Assembly: GCA_037044905.1 (NCBI GenBank)
Contig: JBAOKB010000073.1
Location: forward strand, 26,234 to 90,233
Length of the DNA stretch: 64,000 bases
Reading direction: 5' to 3'
DNA from: Hortaea werneckii
Taxonomy: Eukaryota > Ascomycota > Dothideomycetes > Mycosphaerellales > Teratosphaeriaceae
The translations under genes and the position numbers were made by a program. This document shows, in pieces, positions 19,345 to 30,268 of this stretch (position 1 is its first letter; the number at the start of each line of letters is the position of its first letter). The notes under the pieces were generated by a model. That model had not been told where the DNA came from, made no database searches, and worked only from the letters and a program-made list of their open reading frames with translations.

Positions 19345-22300
19345 AGTAGTAGTGTAAAGAGATGGTAGACGAAGAGCAATGCCTGTTACGGCGAAGCCTT
19401 CTGTAACCAAAGTAGGTAATATAGTCCAACTTAAGGTATCTGGAGTACCAATCGTCGTCGATGTTTCTTTGTATGTTGTAGCAGGTAAGAGAGGGTTTAA
19501 AGCATAGTCCAAGAAAGCATAGTCCAAGATCTAGAAGCCAGGTTAATCAAGGCTGCCTTCGGCTCGAGCCGTTAGCGCGGAATCCCAACACGGCAGGAGC
19601 ACGAGGCTCGAGTGAACCGACTCACTACATGCTCACAGGCTACCCTGGGCAATTTGTATAGCAATCGCTGCTAGAATGCCTGGTCATGCCCATTTCGAAG
19701 GGACACGTGTCTTCTTAAAGCCTCAATCCTCCGGTTCACGGTCTGGATGGAGGTCTGGACTTTACCGGGGTGGGCAGACCTTCACTGGCCGACAGATGAT
19801 CAAGTTGCTCGACCTCTTGCGCTTGCTGCACATGATCTTGGGGGCTCAACCACCTGTTGATCATTCGAAAGTCGTCATGAAGCCTGATGAGGGGTAACAC
19901 AATAACAACAATGTAGATGGCGCGCAAGGTGGCGAATCTCACGATCGCATACTGCACAACATTAGTACATTGCGACCACATTGCAACAGCGCTTCGCTTA
20001 CCTACATTCGAATGGCAGACAATGCCTCCTAGGACCGAATCCGAACATGCTACAAGCGACGGTGGACCATTCGTCCTTCCGAGCCCGATTCTGCAGCTGG
20101 GTGCGAAAAGGGAGCCACACACGAGCTGCTCGTCGTCTGTCCAATTCCGCCGGCAAGGGTTTCGCGAGCCTCTGGGACAATCCTGAATCTACCAGGCCGG
20201 GCACACGCATGATCCTCAGTCGGAACATGAGTGGCGGACACCAGCAACCACCACCGTACCAGCTGGAAAGTCGAATCCTCGCGGACCAGGCCCAACCGAA
20301 AGACGTATTTGAGCAAGAAGCGACAAAAACCCCCCTACATCGTGGAGCGCGGTACCATCGACGGAATAAGACTTTGTGCCTAGGCGTGAATAGCCAACTC
20401 AAACCGCCCAGACATAGACACGCCCTGGCGGCAGGAATAATGGCTCGGCGCTCGTTTCAGCGGATATACCTCAGCGGCCACGACCGTGGGTGCGGCAAGA
20501 ACGCGGATAGACAGCGATTGGACAAGAGCTAGGTCAGAGCGCCCAGACACCGGGGAGTTGAAGACTCAGCGGCCCACCGGGCGGCCAGGCTGTGTAAGAT
20601 CCAGGATCAAAGACATCCAAGCGCTACCTCCCTGAGCAGCGCACATCGGGCTCTCCACAAGTCATCTCCGCAAAGCCTATGCACGAAAGGCCCTTAGCGT
20701 CGGACCAACGGCCAAGGAAAAAACAAACAAAATAAGATCGTAGCTCCTGCGGCGAGCAGAGTAAGATGTACTCTGTTTCAGTCTCTCCAGCGGCACCAGT
20801 GTATGCGGTGTAGCGGCTGCGGAGACTGACTGCAGCGAGCGGAACATTGTGCGCTTTGCGCAGGGTTTGCTAGTCGCCACAGTCCATGAGACAGTGCCGC
20901 GAGGTAAGGCGCAGGAGTGCTGCGCCCAGCAAGATACGATATGCCTTATAAGAGTCTTTCCAACAGTACCGGCAGATCGACTCCAGCATCGCAAGCGCCG
21001 GTGCGGTCAGCACAATACTTTGTGCCTTGAGGTTATCCGGCAGCCACGGGGATTTGCCAGAACCGCGACATAAGTACTCTCCTGGGAGATCGGCTATTCA
21101 AGCAACTCTAGGCCTCTCCAGACACTACCGCAGCGGCCAGAACACCATGCGCATGATCCAAACGGTCCGGACAAGAACAGAGGACATTCCAGACCCGGGA
21201 AAAATGGAGTTTCTCAGGGCGCTGCCGCGGCCTGCAGGACATGCCGCAACACTTATAATCTTTCTCAACAGTCGCGGTCCATCGATGGAAAAGAAATCAG
21301 AAAGCGTCCGGCAACGGCGCTGTGAGCCAGCTGTGGCGTGGGATAAGTCAGGACTCAGCTTCCGCCATGCAGAAGTATCAGTGTCATGCTTCTCTTACTG
21401 GTCAGCCCGACGATTTGTACGTTCATGGAGCGATGCGCCGAAGGCCATATGTGATATGGTACCGTCACCAAAGTCCTGGAGACTGCGAGAGGGGCGACTT
21501 GTGCGCTAGAGTAAGTGGTTCCGCCGGGCGGTTGACGAAAAGGATATTAAGTGATACTGCAAACCAGCGACCGTCAAAGATATGCCAGAAGTCAATGTCC
21601 GGTGCCCAGCATGCAGAAGCAATTTCGGTCTGCTCCTCTCACTGGTAAACCGACCGGTACGTTCCTGGGAAGGCGCGCCCAAAACTCTAGCCACATTGCG
21701 CTGTTGCCACTTTCCTGGAGGTTGGAAGACGGGCGAGTCATGAGCTACAATGCCCGATGTCGCCCCACGACTGGGAAAGAAGGACGTCGTGCGGCGCTCG
21801 GAACCAGCCATGGATCGTTCTATGTCAGAAGTCAGTGTCCCGTTCTCGGTAATAGGGAAGCCTGAAAATCAGCGTTCCCTTCCTGGCCAGCCGGTCAAAG
21901 ATGTTCTTTGAGCGGCGCGCTGGAATCTCTAATTGTATGCCGCTGTCGTGAGTGTCCTGTTAGCCGAAACCTAGGGGACTTGTGGACTCGAGTCAGCGAC
22001 CTAGCTGGGCGACTGGCGGGCTGGACGTTATAGTCGTCGACATCTTGCACTGAGATGTCAGTTGCTTCGAAAGCCTTGTTGTGTGTTGTGAAGGGGAAGA
22101 GGATAGGGAGCAGGAATGAGGCCTAAAGTACTGGGCCCTCACTCAGCACGTGCAGTACCACATGGGAGTGCTACGGCCGTAACCGGTGAGCTGGCAGCCC
22201 CATGACACATGACTCGTGCCACATCAGCAACATCCGCTTTCAGCAGTAACAAGACTAAGGAAACTGTTGACAAGCACCTGAGAAACAAACACATGAAAAC

Positions 22301-22372
22301 AGCTTAGCATTCGGTGGCATACTGTACAAAGGCTCACCGCATCCCGATCGTCGACAAAGAATAACAAGATTT
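19345..22372. other. gene-poor 3 kb with degenerate repeats and possible gene debris
   Basis: No complete gene was found. On the minus strand between 19736 and 20316 there are protein-like fragments in different frames, including a hydrophobic stretch (AIYIVVIVLPLIRLHDDF), suggesting a decayed membrane-protein gene. From about 20.4 to 22.0 kb the sequence is filled with imperfect repeats (see the separate entry). The rightmost ~300 bp is 3' flank of the NDUFA8 gene. Confidence 0.4.
21322..22000. repeat. diverged tandem repeat, unit about 242 bp, at least three copies
   Basis: Three blocks align by eye. Landmarks are ATGCAGAAG at 21367, ATGCAGAAG at 21611 and a related AATAGGGAAG at about 21851, so the period is about 242 bp. 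Each is followed by CTCTTACTGG/CTCTCACTGG/CCTTCCTGG, a GTACGTTC-like element, a CCTGGAG-type element and a GGGGCGACTTGTG-like element. Copies differ at many positions and have no shared reading frame. A fainter copy may lie upstream near 21146. Confidence 0.55.
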
Positions 22373-23364
22373 CTATTGCGAGGCGATGGAATGGGCGAAA
22401 ATCTGCTTCTTCCGCAGATGGACAGGGGTCTCGTTCTCCGGCGCACCCGGGATAGTCTTCTCCAGTTTCTGCTCAGGGAGAGGAAGGTCAGCGAAAGATT
22501 GCGGGTGGCGGATAGTAACATTCGGGAGAAGGGGATTGAAGAAGCAGCAACGCGAATCCCAAGTTTGCGATGACACGTGACGTATGAATAGTGACTGTAG
22601 GAACGGGGGAGCTGGAGGGACGAAGACCCTTGCCCTAAAAGAGGGCTGTACGCCAAAGAGATTTAATGAACGGCAGGGACGTACCAGGTTGTCAAACACG
22701 CACTTGTTCAGCGGCCTCTCCCACCGCCGACACTGCCAGAGCTGCTGGTTGTTGTTGTCCAAGCACTCCCAGTGCTTGCGGAACTCGTCGAGGCAGGACT
22801 TGTTAATGTCTTCGAGGCTGTCAAGATAGGATTAGTACGATGTTCTCTACCCCTCTGAACGACGTTTCCAGCAAGCCGCCGTTCTCTGCACAACACGGAA
22901 ACAGCAGACTAGCACAATGTTCGGTGCCACATCCAACAGCGCGCACCACTTCCGTGCAAGATGACGCTTGCCAGCAACATCCCAAAACTTACACGCTGCC
23001 CGCACACCTCGTGACCTTCCTTCCTTCTCTCAAACAGTCCATCTCGCCCTTGCCATTGCTCTGGTCCTTGCAGTGCATGTAGTCGTCATTGTAAGGCTTG
23101 CAGCGGGCGCCGATGAAGTAGCTGGCGCTCAGCAGCGGGGCGGAAGAAGCACCGATCTCGGGGACCTTGGGGATGTGGTCGGGGAGTGGGGTGGTGTCGA
23201 TGAGGACCTGCTGGTTGAATCTGGGGTGGAGGAGGGAGGAGTCAGTAAGCGCAAGGGTATTTGAGATTGGAGAGGGCGCGGGATGGCAGGGCGGAAAGCG
23301 GGAAGCAGGCGGTGGGCGGCGCGGAGATGATGTGGATAGCGTACCTGGGCTCTCGTGCACTCAT
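22373..23364 (-). CDS. NDUFA8: mitochondrial complex I subunit NDUFA8 (20.8-kDa, quadruple CX9C)
   Basis: Four exons (23364-23345, 23220-22993, 22817-22685, 22468-22373) give 158 residues. The first exon is only 20 nt (MSAREPR) and is fixed by the in-frame join to FNQQVLIDTTPLPD, the conserved N-terminus of the fungal 20.8-kDa subunit. All four CX9C motifs are intact: ARC..HC, DC..RC, SC..EC and QC..KC. The ending KLEKTIPG...RKKQIFA is also typical. The protein sits on the intermembrane-space face of NADH:ubiquinone oxidoreductase and is imported by the Mia40 disulfide relay. It is divergent from NUP57. Confidence 0.95.
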
Positions 23365-23757
23365 CTTGTCGGATTATGGCACGCAATGGCGGCGGAAGGG
23401 GGGTAGCGGAATGGGTGAAGTCGGCGGGGATCAGTCGCGGAGGCAGCGAACGGAGTGGTGAAGTCGAGCAGTAGACATGGGAGCGCCCGATTGGCTGGGT
23501 GCCTGATGCGAAGCTGAGCTTTCACTAGCGCGTCGCGCAGCGGATGGTCGGAGTTGGTGAAGCTTCAATCAATTGTTTGGCAGAAGATCACCAGGTTACA
23601 TTCATACCATTGACACCCGGCCACACACCACATCAAACAAATAGACCCGCCTGGAGACAGTCATACTTGATTGGGATACTGGAGGACTTTTACGGGCTAT
23701 TCAACCCTTCAGATCCTGCTCCTCTACACGCGTGTTCAGCACCGCACAGCAAAAACC
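23365..23757. promoter_or_regulatory. divergent promoter NDUFA8 / NUP57
   Basis: These 393 bp lie between the two start codons. No TATA box or named operator stands out. The sequence around 23758 (CAAAAACCATG) is a good fungal start context for NUP57. Confidence 0.45.
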
Positions 23758-25209
23758 ATGTCGCTTTTCGGCAACACCACGTCGAATACAGGCGGCTCGT
23801 CACTCTTTGGGAACAACCAACAGAGCTCAAATACTGGCGGAGGTGGTTCTCTGTTCGGTAACAACAACCAGCAGACCAGCAACACCGGCGGTGGCTCGTT
23901 GTTTGGGCAGTCAAACACAGGAGGAAGCAGCTTGTTTGGTGGTGGTCAGCAGCAACAGCAACCACAACAACAACAAAACACTGGCGGTGGACTCTTCGGT
24001 GCATCTGCCGCAGGAGGCAGCAGTGGTGGCGGCAGTGGCCTATTTGGCGGCAACACTCAGCAAAATCAAAACACCGGTGGCTCAAGCTTGTTCGGCAACA
24101 CCCAACAGCAGCAAAACACAGGCGGATCTAGCCTATTTGGCGGCAACAATAACGCCCAGCAGTCCAACCAGAACCAAGGCGGTACTTCCCTCTTTGGCAA
24201 CACCACCAACCAGCAACCATCGCAGCAGCCACAGCAACAACAGCAGCAGCAGCAGCAATCATCCCTCTTCGGCGGTTTCAACCCACTAACCTCCAACTCC
24301 GCTTCCCAATTCCCCCCAGGCCTCTCTCTAGCCCAACAACAAGACCTAGCCCGCACGCGCCTCTCCCAAGTCGGCCTTAACCCGACCGAACGCACCGGCG
24401 TAATCACACAAACCGAGAACCTCGTGCGAAAATGGGATCCCAACTCCCAAGACACCCTACTCCAAACCTACCTCTACAACGCCGTCAACGCCGCCTACGC
24501 GCCCTTCTACCACCCGACGCAGGGGGAGAAAGAAGACGACTGGGAACGGGCGCTCAGCGAAGCGCCAGCGCTCTCAGGCCCGGAAAACGAAGGGACCAAA
24601 ATGGTCCCCGTGCTAGTCCGGGGGTTCAAAGCCCTAGGCGACCGAGTCGAATACCAAGCCAACTTCGTCAACAACCTGCGCGCGCGCCTGCACGAGATGA
24701 ACAACAGCCTGTCGGCGATCATCGCGGCGCACCAGGAGCGGATATCGGTGAGCCTGGAGGAGCGGCGCCGGCAGCATGTGGCGCTGCGGGAGCGGACGTT
24801 GCGGTTGGCGGTCAAAGTGCAGATTCTGCGGAACAGGGGGTATGCGCTTGATGCGCAGGAGGAAGGGTTGCGGAAACAGCTGTTAGCGCTGAGTCACTCG
24901 GTCAATGACCCGTCGTTTGTGGGGCGCGAAGACGATATTTGGGGTCGGATGGTGGCGCTGCGGGATCGGGCGCGGTGGTTAGAGGAGGAGACGAAGAGGA
25001 TTGGTGGGGGTGGGATGCAGGCGAGGGATGGTGGGGGTGAAAGCGGCGGGAATGCTGGGAAAGTTCCCGATTATGTGGTTGAGAAGACGCAGAAGATCCT
25101 GAGGGATTATGATGGGCAGTTGAGGCATTTGGGGTGGGAGTTGGAGGAGGTCAGGAAGGAGTTTGAGGAGTGGCAGGGTGTGAAGCAGGGGGATGGTGGA
25201 CGGAGATGA
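23758..25209 (+). CDS. NUP57: nucleoporin Nup57/Nup54 (FG-repeat)
   Basis: A single exon encodes 483 residues. Residues 1-190 are an FG-repeat region of SLFG/GLFG units in Asn/Gln/Gly linkers, ending in a polyglutamine run. This is the disordered part that lines the pore channel and binds transport receptors. From about 205 the structured half resembles Nup54/Nup57: [32 protein letters not shown], then the coiled-coil alpha region (about 310-480) that assembles with Nsp1 and Nup49/62 in the central channel complex. The start is the ATG directly before SLFGNTT; the frame is open further upstream but reads unlike a nucleoporin. Confidence 0.92.
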   Translation: MSLFGNTTSNTGGSSLFGNNQQSSNTGGGGSLFGNNNQQTSNTGGGSLFGQSNTGGSSLFGGGQQQQQPQQQQNTGGGLFGASAAGGSSGGGSGLFGGNTQQNQNTGGSSLFGNTQQQQNTGGSSLFGGNNNAQQSNQNQGGTSLFGNTTNQQPSQQPQQQQQQQQQSSLFGGFNPLTSNSASQFPPGLSLAQQQDLARTRLSQVGLNPTERTGVITQTENLVRKWDPNSQDTLLQTYLYNAVNAAYAPFYHPTQGEKEDDWERALSEAPALSGPENEGTKMVPVLVRGFKALGDRVEYQANFVNNLRARLHEMNNSLSAIIAAHQERISVSLEERRRQHVALRERTLRLAVKVQILRNRGYALDAQEEGLRKQLLALSHSVNDPSFVGREDDIWGRMVALRDRARWLEEETKRIGGGGMQARDGGGESGGNAGKVPDYVVEKTQKILRDYDGQLRHLGWELEEVRKEFEEWQGVKQGDGGRR

Positions 25210-25694
25210 GAGGGATGAGGAAGTAATTTGGGAGTAGTAAGTAGGAATGATATTCGCAGGAGCTGGGTGATGAATAGCGAATTCGTGTAGTGTGGGTTTG
25301 TCTTTCTTGCCAGCGAGGCGTCTTGTAGGATGAAAGTGCGAGACTTAGATGCGTCTACCCCTTTCACGCTTGTACTCTTTTACACTTGAACAGACTACGA
25401 TCTTCCATCGCGCTCCACTATACCAAGTCCGTCTCACAAGACTCGAGGACATCGCTGTCACAGTAAATCTCCCTGTTCGAACAGCACGGCACCATGATCT
25501 CCTCCAACGCTTTTCATCTTGAATCTTTGTCTCGGCGGAAATACATTTTTTGTACTGTACAAATATCATACACATCCTTCATCCTCTAACGCTTTGCCCT
25601 TATAGCGGAACAAACGACACCTCCTGATTCCAAATGTTACATGGGTTTTCCGGTCGTCATACGCGCTCGTGCATAGTCACCGGGGGAGGGGCGT
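25210..25694. other. convergent 3' region NUP57 / TOM5
   Basis: These 485 bp hold the 3' ends of two convergent genes. Short frames on the minus strand are not protein-like. No other feature was recognised. Confidence 0.5.
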
Positions 25695-25990
25695 TTAGAT
25701 CAATTTCTTCGCATAGTCGACGGCGAAAGGAGCTAATCTCCACGTTAGCGATCCGGTACAAATTAGAGCAAATCGGTGACGCCCCGGAGAGCAACCGAGT
25801 CGCGTTTCTCTTGGTATACTTACAGAGGTAGAGCAGGACACACATGACGCCCATTCCCGTGACGGTCTGGGTCGCGGCGGCTTCCTGCTGGCGGAGCTCC
25901 TCGGGGGAGGGGGGAGGGGGTGCTGTTGAATCGGTTAGCGATCATGTGGAGGAGCGGAATTGAAAGGGTAGACGTACGGCCGCCGAACAT
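25695..25990 (-). CDS. TOM5: mitochondrial import receptor subunit Tom5 (49 residues, three exons)
   Basis: Exon 1 (25990-25978, 13 nt), exon 2 (25922-25824) and exon 3 (25732-25695) are joined across introns starting GTACGT and GTAAGT with CGCTAAC branch sites, giving exactly 50 codons including stop. The protein starts MFGGPPPPPSPEEL, has a short acidic/Gln-rich cytosolic part, one transmembrane helix (TGMGVMCVLLYLSPFAVDY) and a KKLI end. This is the layout of fungal Tom5: a small tail-anchored subunit of the outer-membrane TOM complex that helps pass precursors from the receptors to the Tom40 pore. It is divergent from IWS1. Confidence 0.9.
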
Positions 25991-26287
25991 TATGATTCAG
26001 TTTATGAGGAAGTGGTAGATCGGGTGGGAGATGCGCTGGTGAATACAATGGTCGGTCGCTTCACATGCGGGACCCGGTCAAAGTGAGAGTGAAGCTTCGA
26101 AGCGCAAGGCGGAACGGGTTCCGTCCGCGCGCGTGCATCACCAAAGGGAGGAACGTCTGTCTGTCTGTATCGCGAACATCCACATCCACCAGCGTCTCAT
26201 TGCTTCGACCACCCAACTGAACACATCTCGGATTGCATATTTGACTTCACGTATCGAGCGAGACATCTGGGATCCCACGACATCGCA
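25991..26287. promoter_or_regulatory. divergent promoter TOM5 / IWS1
   Basis: These 297 bp separate the two start codons. A GTCTGTCTGTAT run lies at about 26157. No clear TATA or known operator. Confidence 0.4.
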
Positions 26288-27885
26288 ATGGAAGACCTCG
26301 AAGCCGCGCCCGGATCGCCGGCGCTGCAGGACACGGAAGAGCCTCAGGGCAACAATGACCCGCGCGACCCGCTGAACCCGGGCATTGACGAGGAAGACCA
26401 CGGACGGACACCACCGCTCGCGCAACCGACCGCCGACCCCGACGCGTTCGAAGACGAGCAAGCGCCTGAGACAGCAGCCGCAATGAGGGAGGAAGAAGAG
26501 CGGGCGGACGAAGGCCCCGCCGCCGCAGCAGAGGATGACGACGGTGTGCCGCATGAGGGAGGCGAAGGCACAGCAGGTGGCGACGATGACGAGAACGAGA
26601 GCGAGCTGGACGAGCTGGACGAAGGGGAGTTCGAAGACTTTGACCCTGACGCGCTGAATATTCCCGACAAGCCCGTAGCGGTGGACTCAGACAATGTGGG
26701 GCTGCTAGGTGTGCATAAGCGGAAGCGGACGGAGGAAGAAGAGCGGGAGCGGAAGAAGAAGAAGAAGGAAGAAGAAGAAGGAAGGGCGGCGGGAGAAGAA
26801 AAGTAATAAGCGGGTGAAGGCCGGGGGTGACGAAGATGAAGTGGACGAGGGGGATATAATCGAAGGCAAGCGCGGGCGGAAAGGGAAGTCATCTGGTGGT
26901 GGCGGTGGTGGAGAGAAGAAGGCGAGGGCGAGGAGGAGTCCTAGTGTGGATGAGGAGAACATGACGCCTGAAGAACGTATGTATCACACTAGACCTGACA
27001 ACCGACAGCGGGAGGAGCTTGCTAACATGTGTTCTGACAGGTCGCCGCCGCGCTCTCGACAAGAAGATGGACGAAGCATTGAAGTCTCACCGCCCGACTG
27101 CGCGCCGCCGTGGCCGCGGTGATGACTTGGACGCCATGGCCGACGCCGAGATCGAGACGATGCGGCAGCGGATGGCGAAAGCCTGCGAGCTGGACGCCAA
27201 CGCGCGCTCGAACGGCAAACCCGCGACGAACAAGCTAGCTATCATCGGCGAAGTCACGGAGATGCTCAACAAAAACACGATCCAAGCCCAGCTAGTCGAC
27301 CCAGACACCAACATCCTAGAAGCGGTCCGCTTCATGCTGGAGCCCGCAGACCACGACGGCGCCCTCCCCAACTACCGCATCCAGCGCGAACTCTTCCAGT
27401 CCCTCGGCCGCATGAACATCGGCAAAGAAGCCCTCGTCGCCTCGGGCATCGGCAAAGTCGTGCTCTTCTACACCAAATCCATCCAGCCCCAACCCGAAAT
27501 CAAACGCGCGGCGGAGAAGCTCATCGGGGAATGGATGCGCGTCGTCCTCAACAAACCCAAGTCGACCAAATCCCGGCCCGTGGAACAACGCACCTACGAC
27601 CCAATGCTCGCGACCTCGCAAGCCGCACGACGTCTCGGCGACGGCACGATGAGCCAGGCGGAGAAGAACGCCGCCGCGGCGGAGAAGCGCCGGAAGATCC
27701 TCGCGGCGCCTACGGCAAGTAATCGTGCGCGCGTGGAGGGGTCCGGCATAGGCACGTATAGTATTGCGCCGGTGAACAATCTGAGCAATGTGACGATGGC
27801 GGGGGATACGAAGACGGGGAGCGGGGAGGCATTTAGACGGATCGCGGCGAGGAGCGCGTTGAACTCGGGTAAAGCTAAGAAGTGA
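26288..27885 (+). CDS. IWS1: transcription elongation factor Iws1/Spn1; apparent frameshift in a purine run
   Basis: The N-terminal half (from ATG 26288) is acidic and disordered (DDDENESELDELDEGEFEDF), then lysine/glutamate rich. After the intron 26977-27040 comes the conserved TFIIS-N-like helical domain (about KLAIIGEVTEMLNKNTIQAQ through LFYTKSIQPQPEIKRAAEKL) and the RTYDPMLATSQAARRLGD tail, typical of Iws1, which binds Spt6 and RNA polymerase II. The 5' frame runs to a stop at 26804-26806, while the downstream exon uses the next frame, open from 26709. The shift lies somewhere in the AAG/GAA run 26726-26806. No GT/AG pair there gives a workable intron, so a one-base indel is the likely cause. 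Confidence 0.85.
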
Positions 27886-28410
27886 GGGTGATAGGTAGAT
27901 GAGGATTGTGTGGGGTTTGTTTCGCTGGCTTGAAAACAGAGCGGATATGGATTTGGAGTTGTGGTGATGAAATTACAGGGTACTAGGGTAGGGGATGGGA
28001 TGTTTACTGATTCGATTTGTATGAGTAAGGCAGAAAGACTTGCTGGGTACGAAGGATTGCGTGTTCTTAGAGCGCTGGTTGCAATTTGCTCACGCTGCAG
28101 TTCTCTGATGTGTCCGGCATTCTCATCGTGATGCACGGTATGAACTTTATTACTGGCAGTCTTATCCCACGAACCAAGCTGCGCGTTCAGGCTTGGAGAG
28201 TTGGCGCCTTGACTGGGAACATAGGATTGCAATCTACCTCGCCACGGTTCATTTGCAGGTCAGAAACGCGGCCAAACCGTAAACCGTAAATCTCCACGAT
28301 GAAGACTTTACACCTGATGCAGCGCCCACACACATCCCAATCCCACCGTTAGACAGTAGCGAGCAAAGAGCCCCCACCACCACCCTAGATCCCAAGAGGA
28401 GACAAAAGGG
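27886..28410. other. convergent 3' region, no gene seen
   Basis: These 525 bp lie between the ends of IWS1 (+) and the cysteine-rich protein gene (-). No protein-like frame and no repeat was noticed. Confidence 0.5.
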
Positions 28411-28924
28411 CTACAGGAACGCCTTCGCAACCACCACCCACAGCGCCACGATCCCGACCCAGTGTCCCAACCCGGGCACCGCCGTTCCCATCCCGGGAGC
28501 AGCCGCATTCAACCTCCGGTTGCAGAGTGACCCGCCGTTGCTAACATTCGCGATATGATCGACGGCACAGCGCAAGAAGGCGTAGCCCGGATCGTCCGTG
28601 GGGCAGTACTGGAAGCAGCCATTGGAGACTTCGAGGGGGCCTGAGCAGCAGGCGGAGAGGTTGGTATAGGGAGTCTCCGAGGGCCAGCTGATGCCGCAGA
28701 GGCGGGTGTCGTTGTTGTCCCAGCCGGAGGGGAGGTCGATCGTCTGCACGGAGTTGGGGTCGCAGTTTGCTGTCGGCGGGAAAGGGAGTTAGTGTGACGT
28801 CTGTTGTAATTGTTCTTTTTCCCGCTAGCTTTCTATTTTTTCCCCTGCCTTCTGGGCTGTCGCAATGCGAGAGAGTTTGGTTCTTGGTTGGAAAGTGGGG
28901 AGACTTACATAGATTGCGTGACAT
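28411..28924 (-). CDS. cysteine-rich protein with C-terminal hydrophobic anchor
   Basis: Exon 1 (28924-28909, 16 nt) and exon 2 (28769-28411) are separated by an intron of about 139 nt that starts GTAAGT and ends GACAG, giving 124 residues. The body has eight cysteines (NCDP, RLCG, ACC, GCFQYC, RC, LC) and N-glycosylation-type sites (NLS, NVS). The last 20 residues (GLGHWVGIVALWVVVAKAFL) form a hydrophobic segment preceded by Ala/Gly, as in GPI-anchored or tail-anchored proteins. No N-terminal signal peptide is visible in this model, which is odd for a disulfide-rich protein. Either a further 5' exon is missing or the protein is tail-anchored. Family not recognised. Confidence 0.75.
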
Positions 28925-29370
28925 GGTGGCAATCCTCAATAGATATTGAGCTGGAATTCCGGCGTAGTGATCAAGGGAATGCAAGATAATCCGTGGCCTT
29001 TTGCAACCTCTAGCCAGTTCGGCTCGTGCTCTTGCAATCAGTCCCAGCTTAAGATGCGAGGCGAAAAGAAGTCGTATAGGGACAAACGATTACAGTCCGG
29101 TCAGAAATGGAGACGTGTACAACTCCAGCGAAGTGTCGAAAGACTTCAAATATAAGTATAGTGTAACCCGCGGCGCCATCAGCCGCAGATCACAATCCTA
29201 TGGCATATGACCCAAGGATCTGCGCAGGATGCGAACTATCTCTACTAACTACACATTAGCTTAGAATTTGACACGATAGCCTTCCTGGTCGATGTAGAAA
29301 GAAACGAAGGAAGGTCTCTTAATTCCTACTATGCCGTAAGTGGCTACGCAGATCCGGGGAAAACGAGGTT

Positions 29371-29395
29371 GGGGGGGGGGGGGGGGGGGGGGGGG
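29371..29395. repeat. G25 homopolymer
   Basis: Twenty-five consecutive G on the plus strand, preceded by AACGAGGTT and followed by AACGG. It can form quadruplex structures and is prone to length error. Confidence 0.9.
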
Positions 29396-29610
29396 AACGG
29401 GCCGGACGGCGTAAACATCACCGCGGCTTTCAACCCACTTCTTACATTCTTTCACTTGGAAGAAGATTAGTAACTACGACATGTCGTAAGAATGTATTCG
29501 GAGCAATAAGGAATTAGGCTGTATAACACAATACCATCATCTTCCCTAGGTAGTATTGACCAAGCGAACCCATTATAGAAGTCGCCCTATCCCACAGTGC
29601 TCCCCGCTCA

Positions 29611-29628
29611 CCCCCCCCCCCCCCCCCC
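29611..29628. repeat. C18 homopolymer
   Basis: Eighteen consecutive C on the plus strand, the complement type of the G25 tract 215 bp to the left, so the two could pair as an inverted repeat. Confidence 0.9.
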
Positions 29629-30268
29629 GCGCAACAAAGCAAAAGCGCCATTGTCCCAAAGCAGAGTAGAAGAAGAAAAGCCGTTTATTAGACAAGAAAG
29701 AAGAAGGGAGAGAGATTGGAGAGAGCCAACATATCTGTCATGCATGCTCAAAGTAACATCTTCACAACACCAACCGTCTACATTCCCATCAAGATCGCGC
29801 GTTATTACGAGATCCCAGTGCTGTTTATATGTCTCGGTAGACGACTAACGACAGCCAGTCCTTCACGTCGACAGGTGCATCCCAGGACGCGTGATGGCGC
29901 TGCCACCTTCCGGTATATATAGATGAGCGTTCAGGATGGGCGATGTAAGACAATGGCTGAAGAATCGATCATGAATCCAGCTGTCTTAAAGTACCATGGT
30001 ACCGCCAACTGGCAAGTTAGGTCTAGGTAAAATTGAAATGTAAAGCCTTCGCGCGGACCTAACGCCGTTGGAACTTTTACAATCGTGCAAGAAATGAGAG
30101 AAGAAAAGTGCGACGACAATCGTGTAGTGCGGTGGAAATGTTCTCATGGATAGACAAACTATCGCTAGCCCCACCAACACCGCCTTAACCCGCAACTACA
30201 ATCTCCTTCTCAACTAGGACTGGAGAAGCGAAATTCCCAAACCAATCTTCTTCACCTCAACCGAGCGG

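Larger units (their letters stand above)
28925..30268. other. gene-poor stretch with long homopolymers
   Basis: No convincing gene. The region holds a G25 tract and a C18 tract about 215 bp apart (listed separately). The minus-strand frame at 29931-30195 is short and unsupported. Confidence 0.45.

Noticed and set aside
26803..26870. Intron GTAATA..AAG that might repair the IWS1 frame
   Set aside because: No AG in the region gives the needed phase, and the stretch reads as conserved basic/acidic coding sequence.
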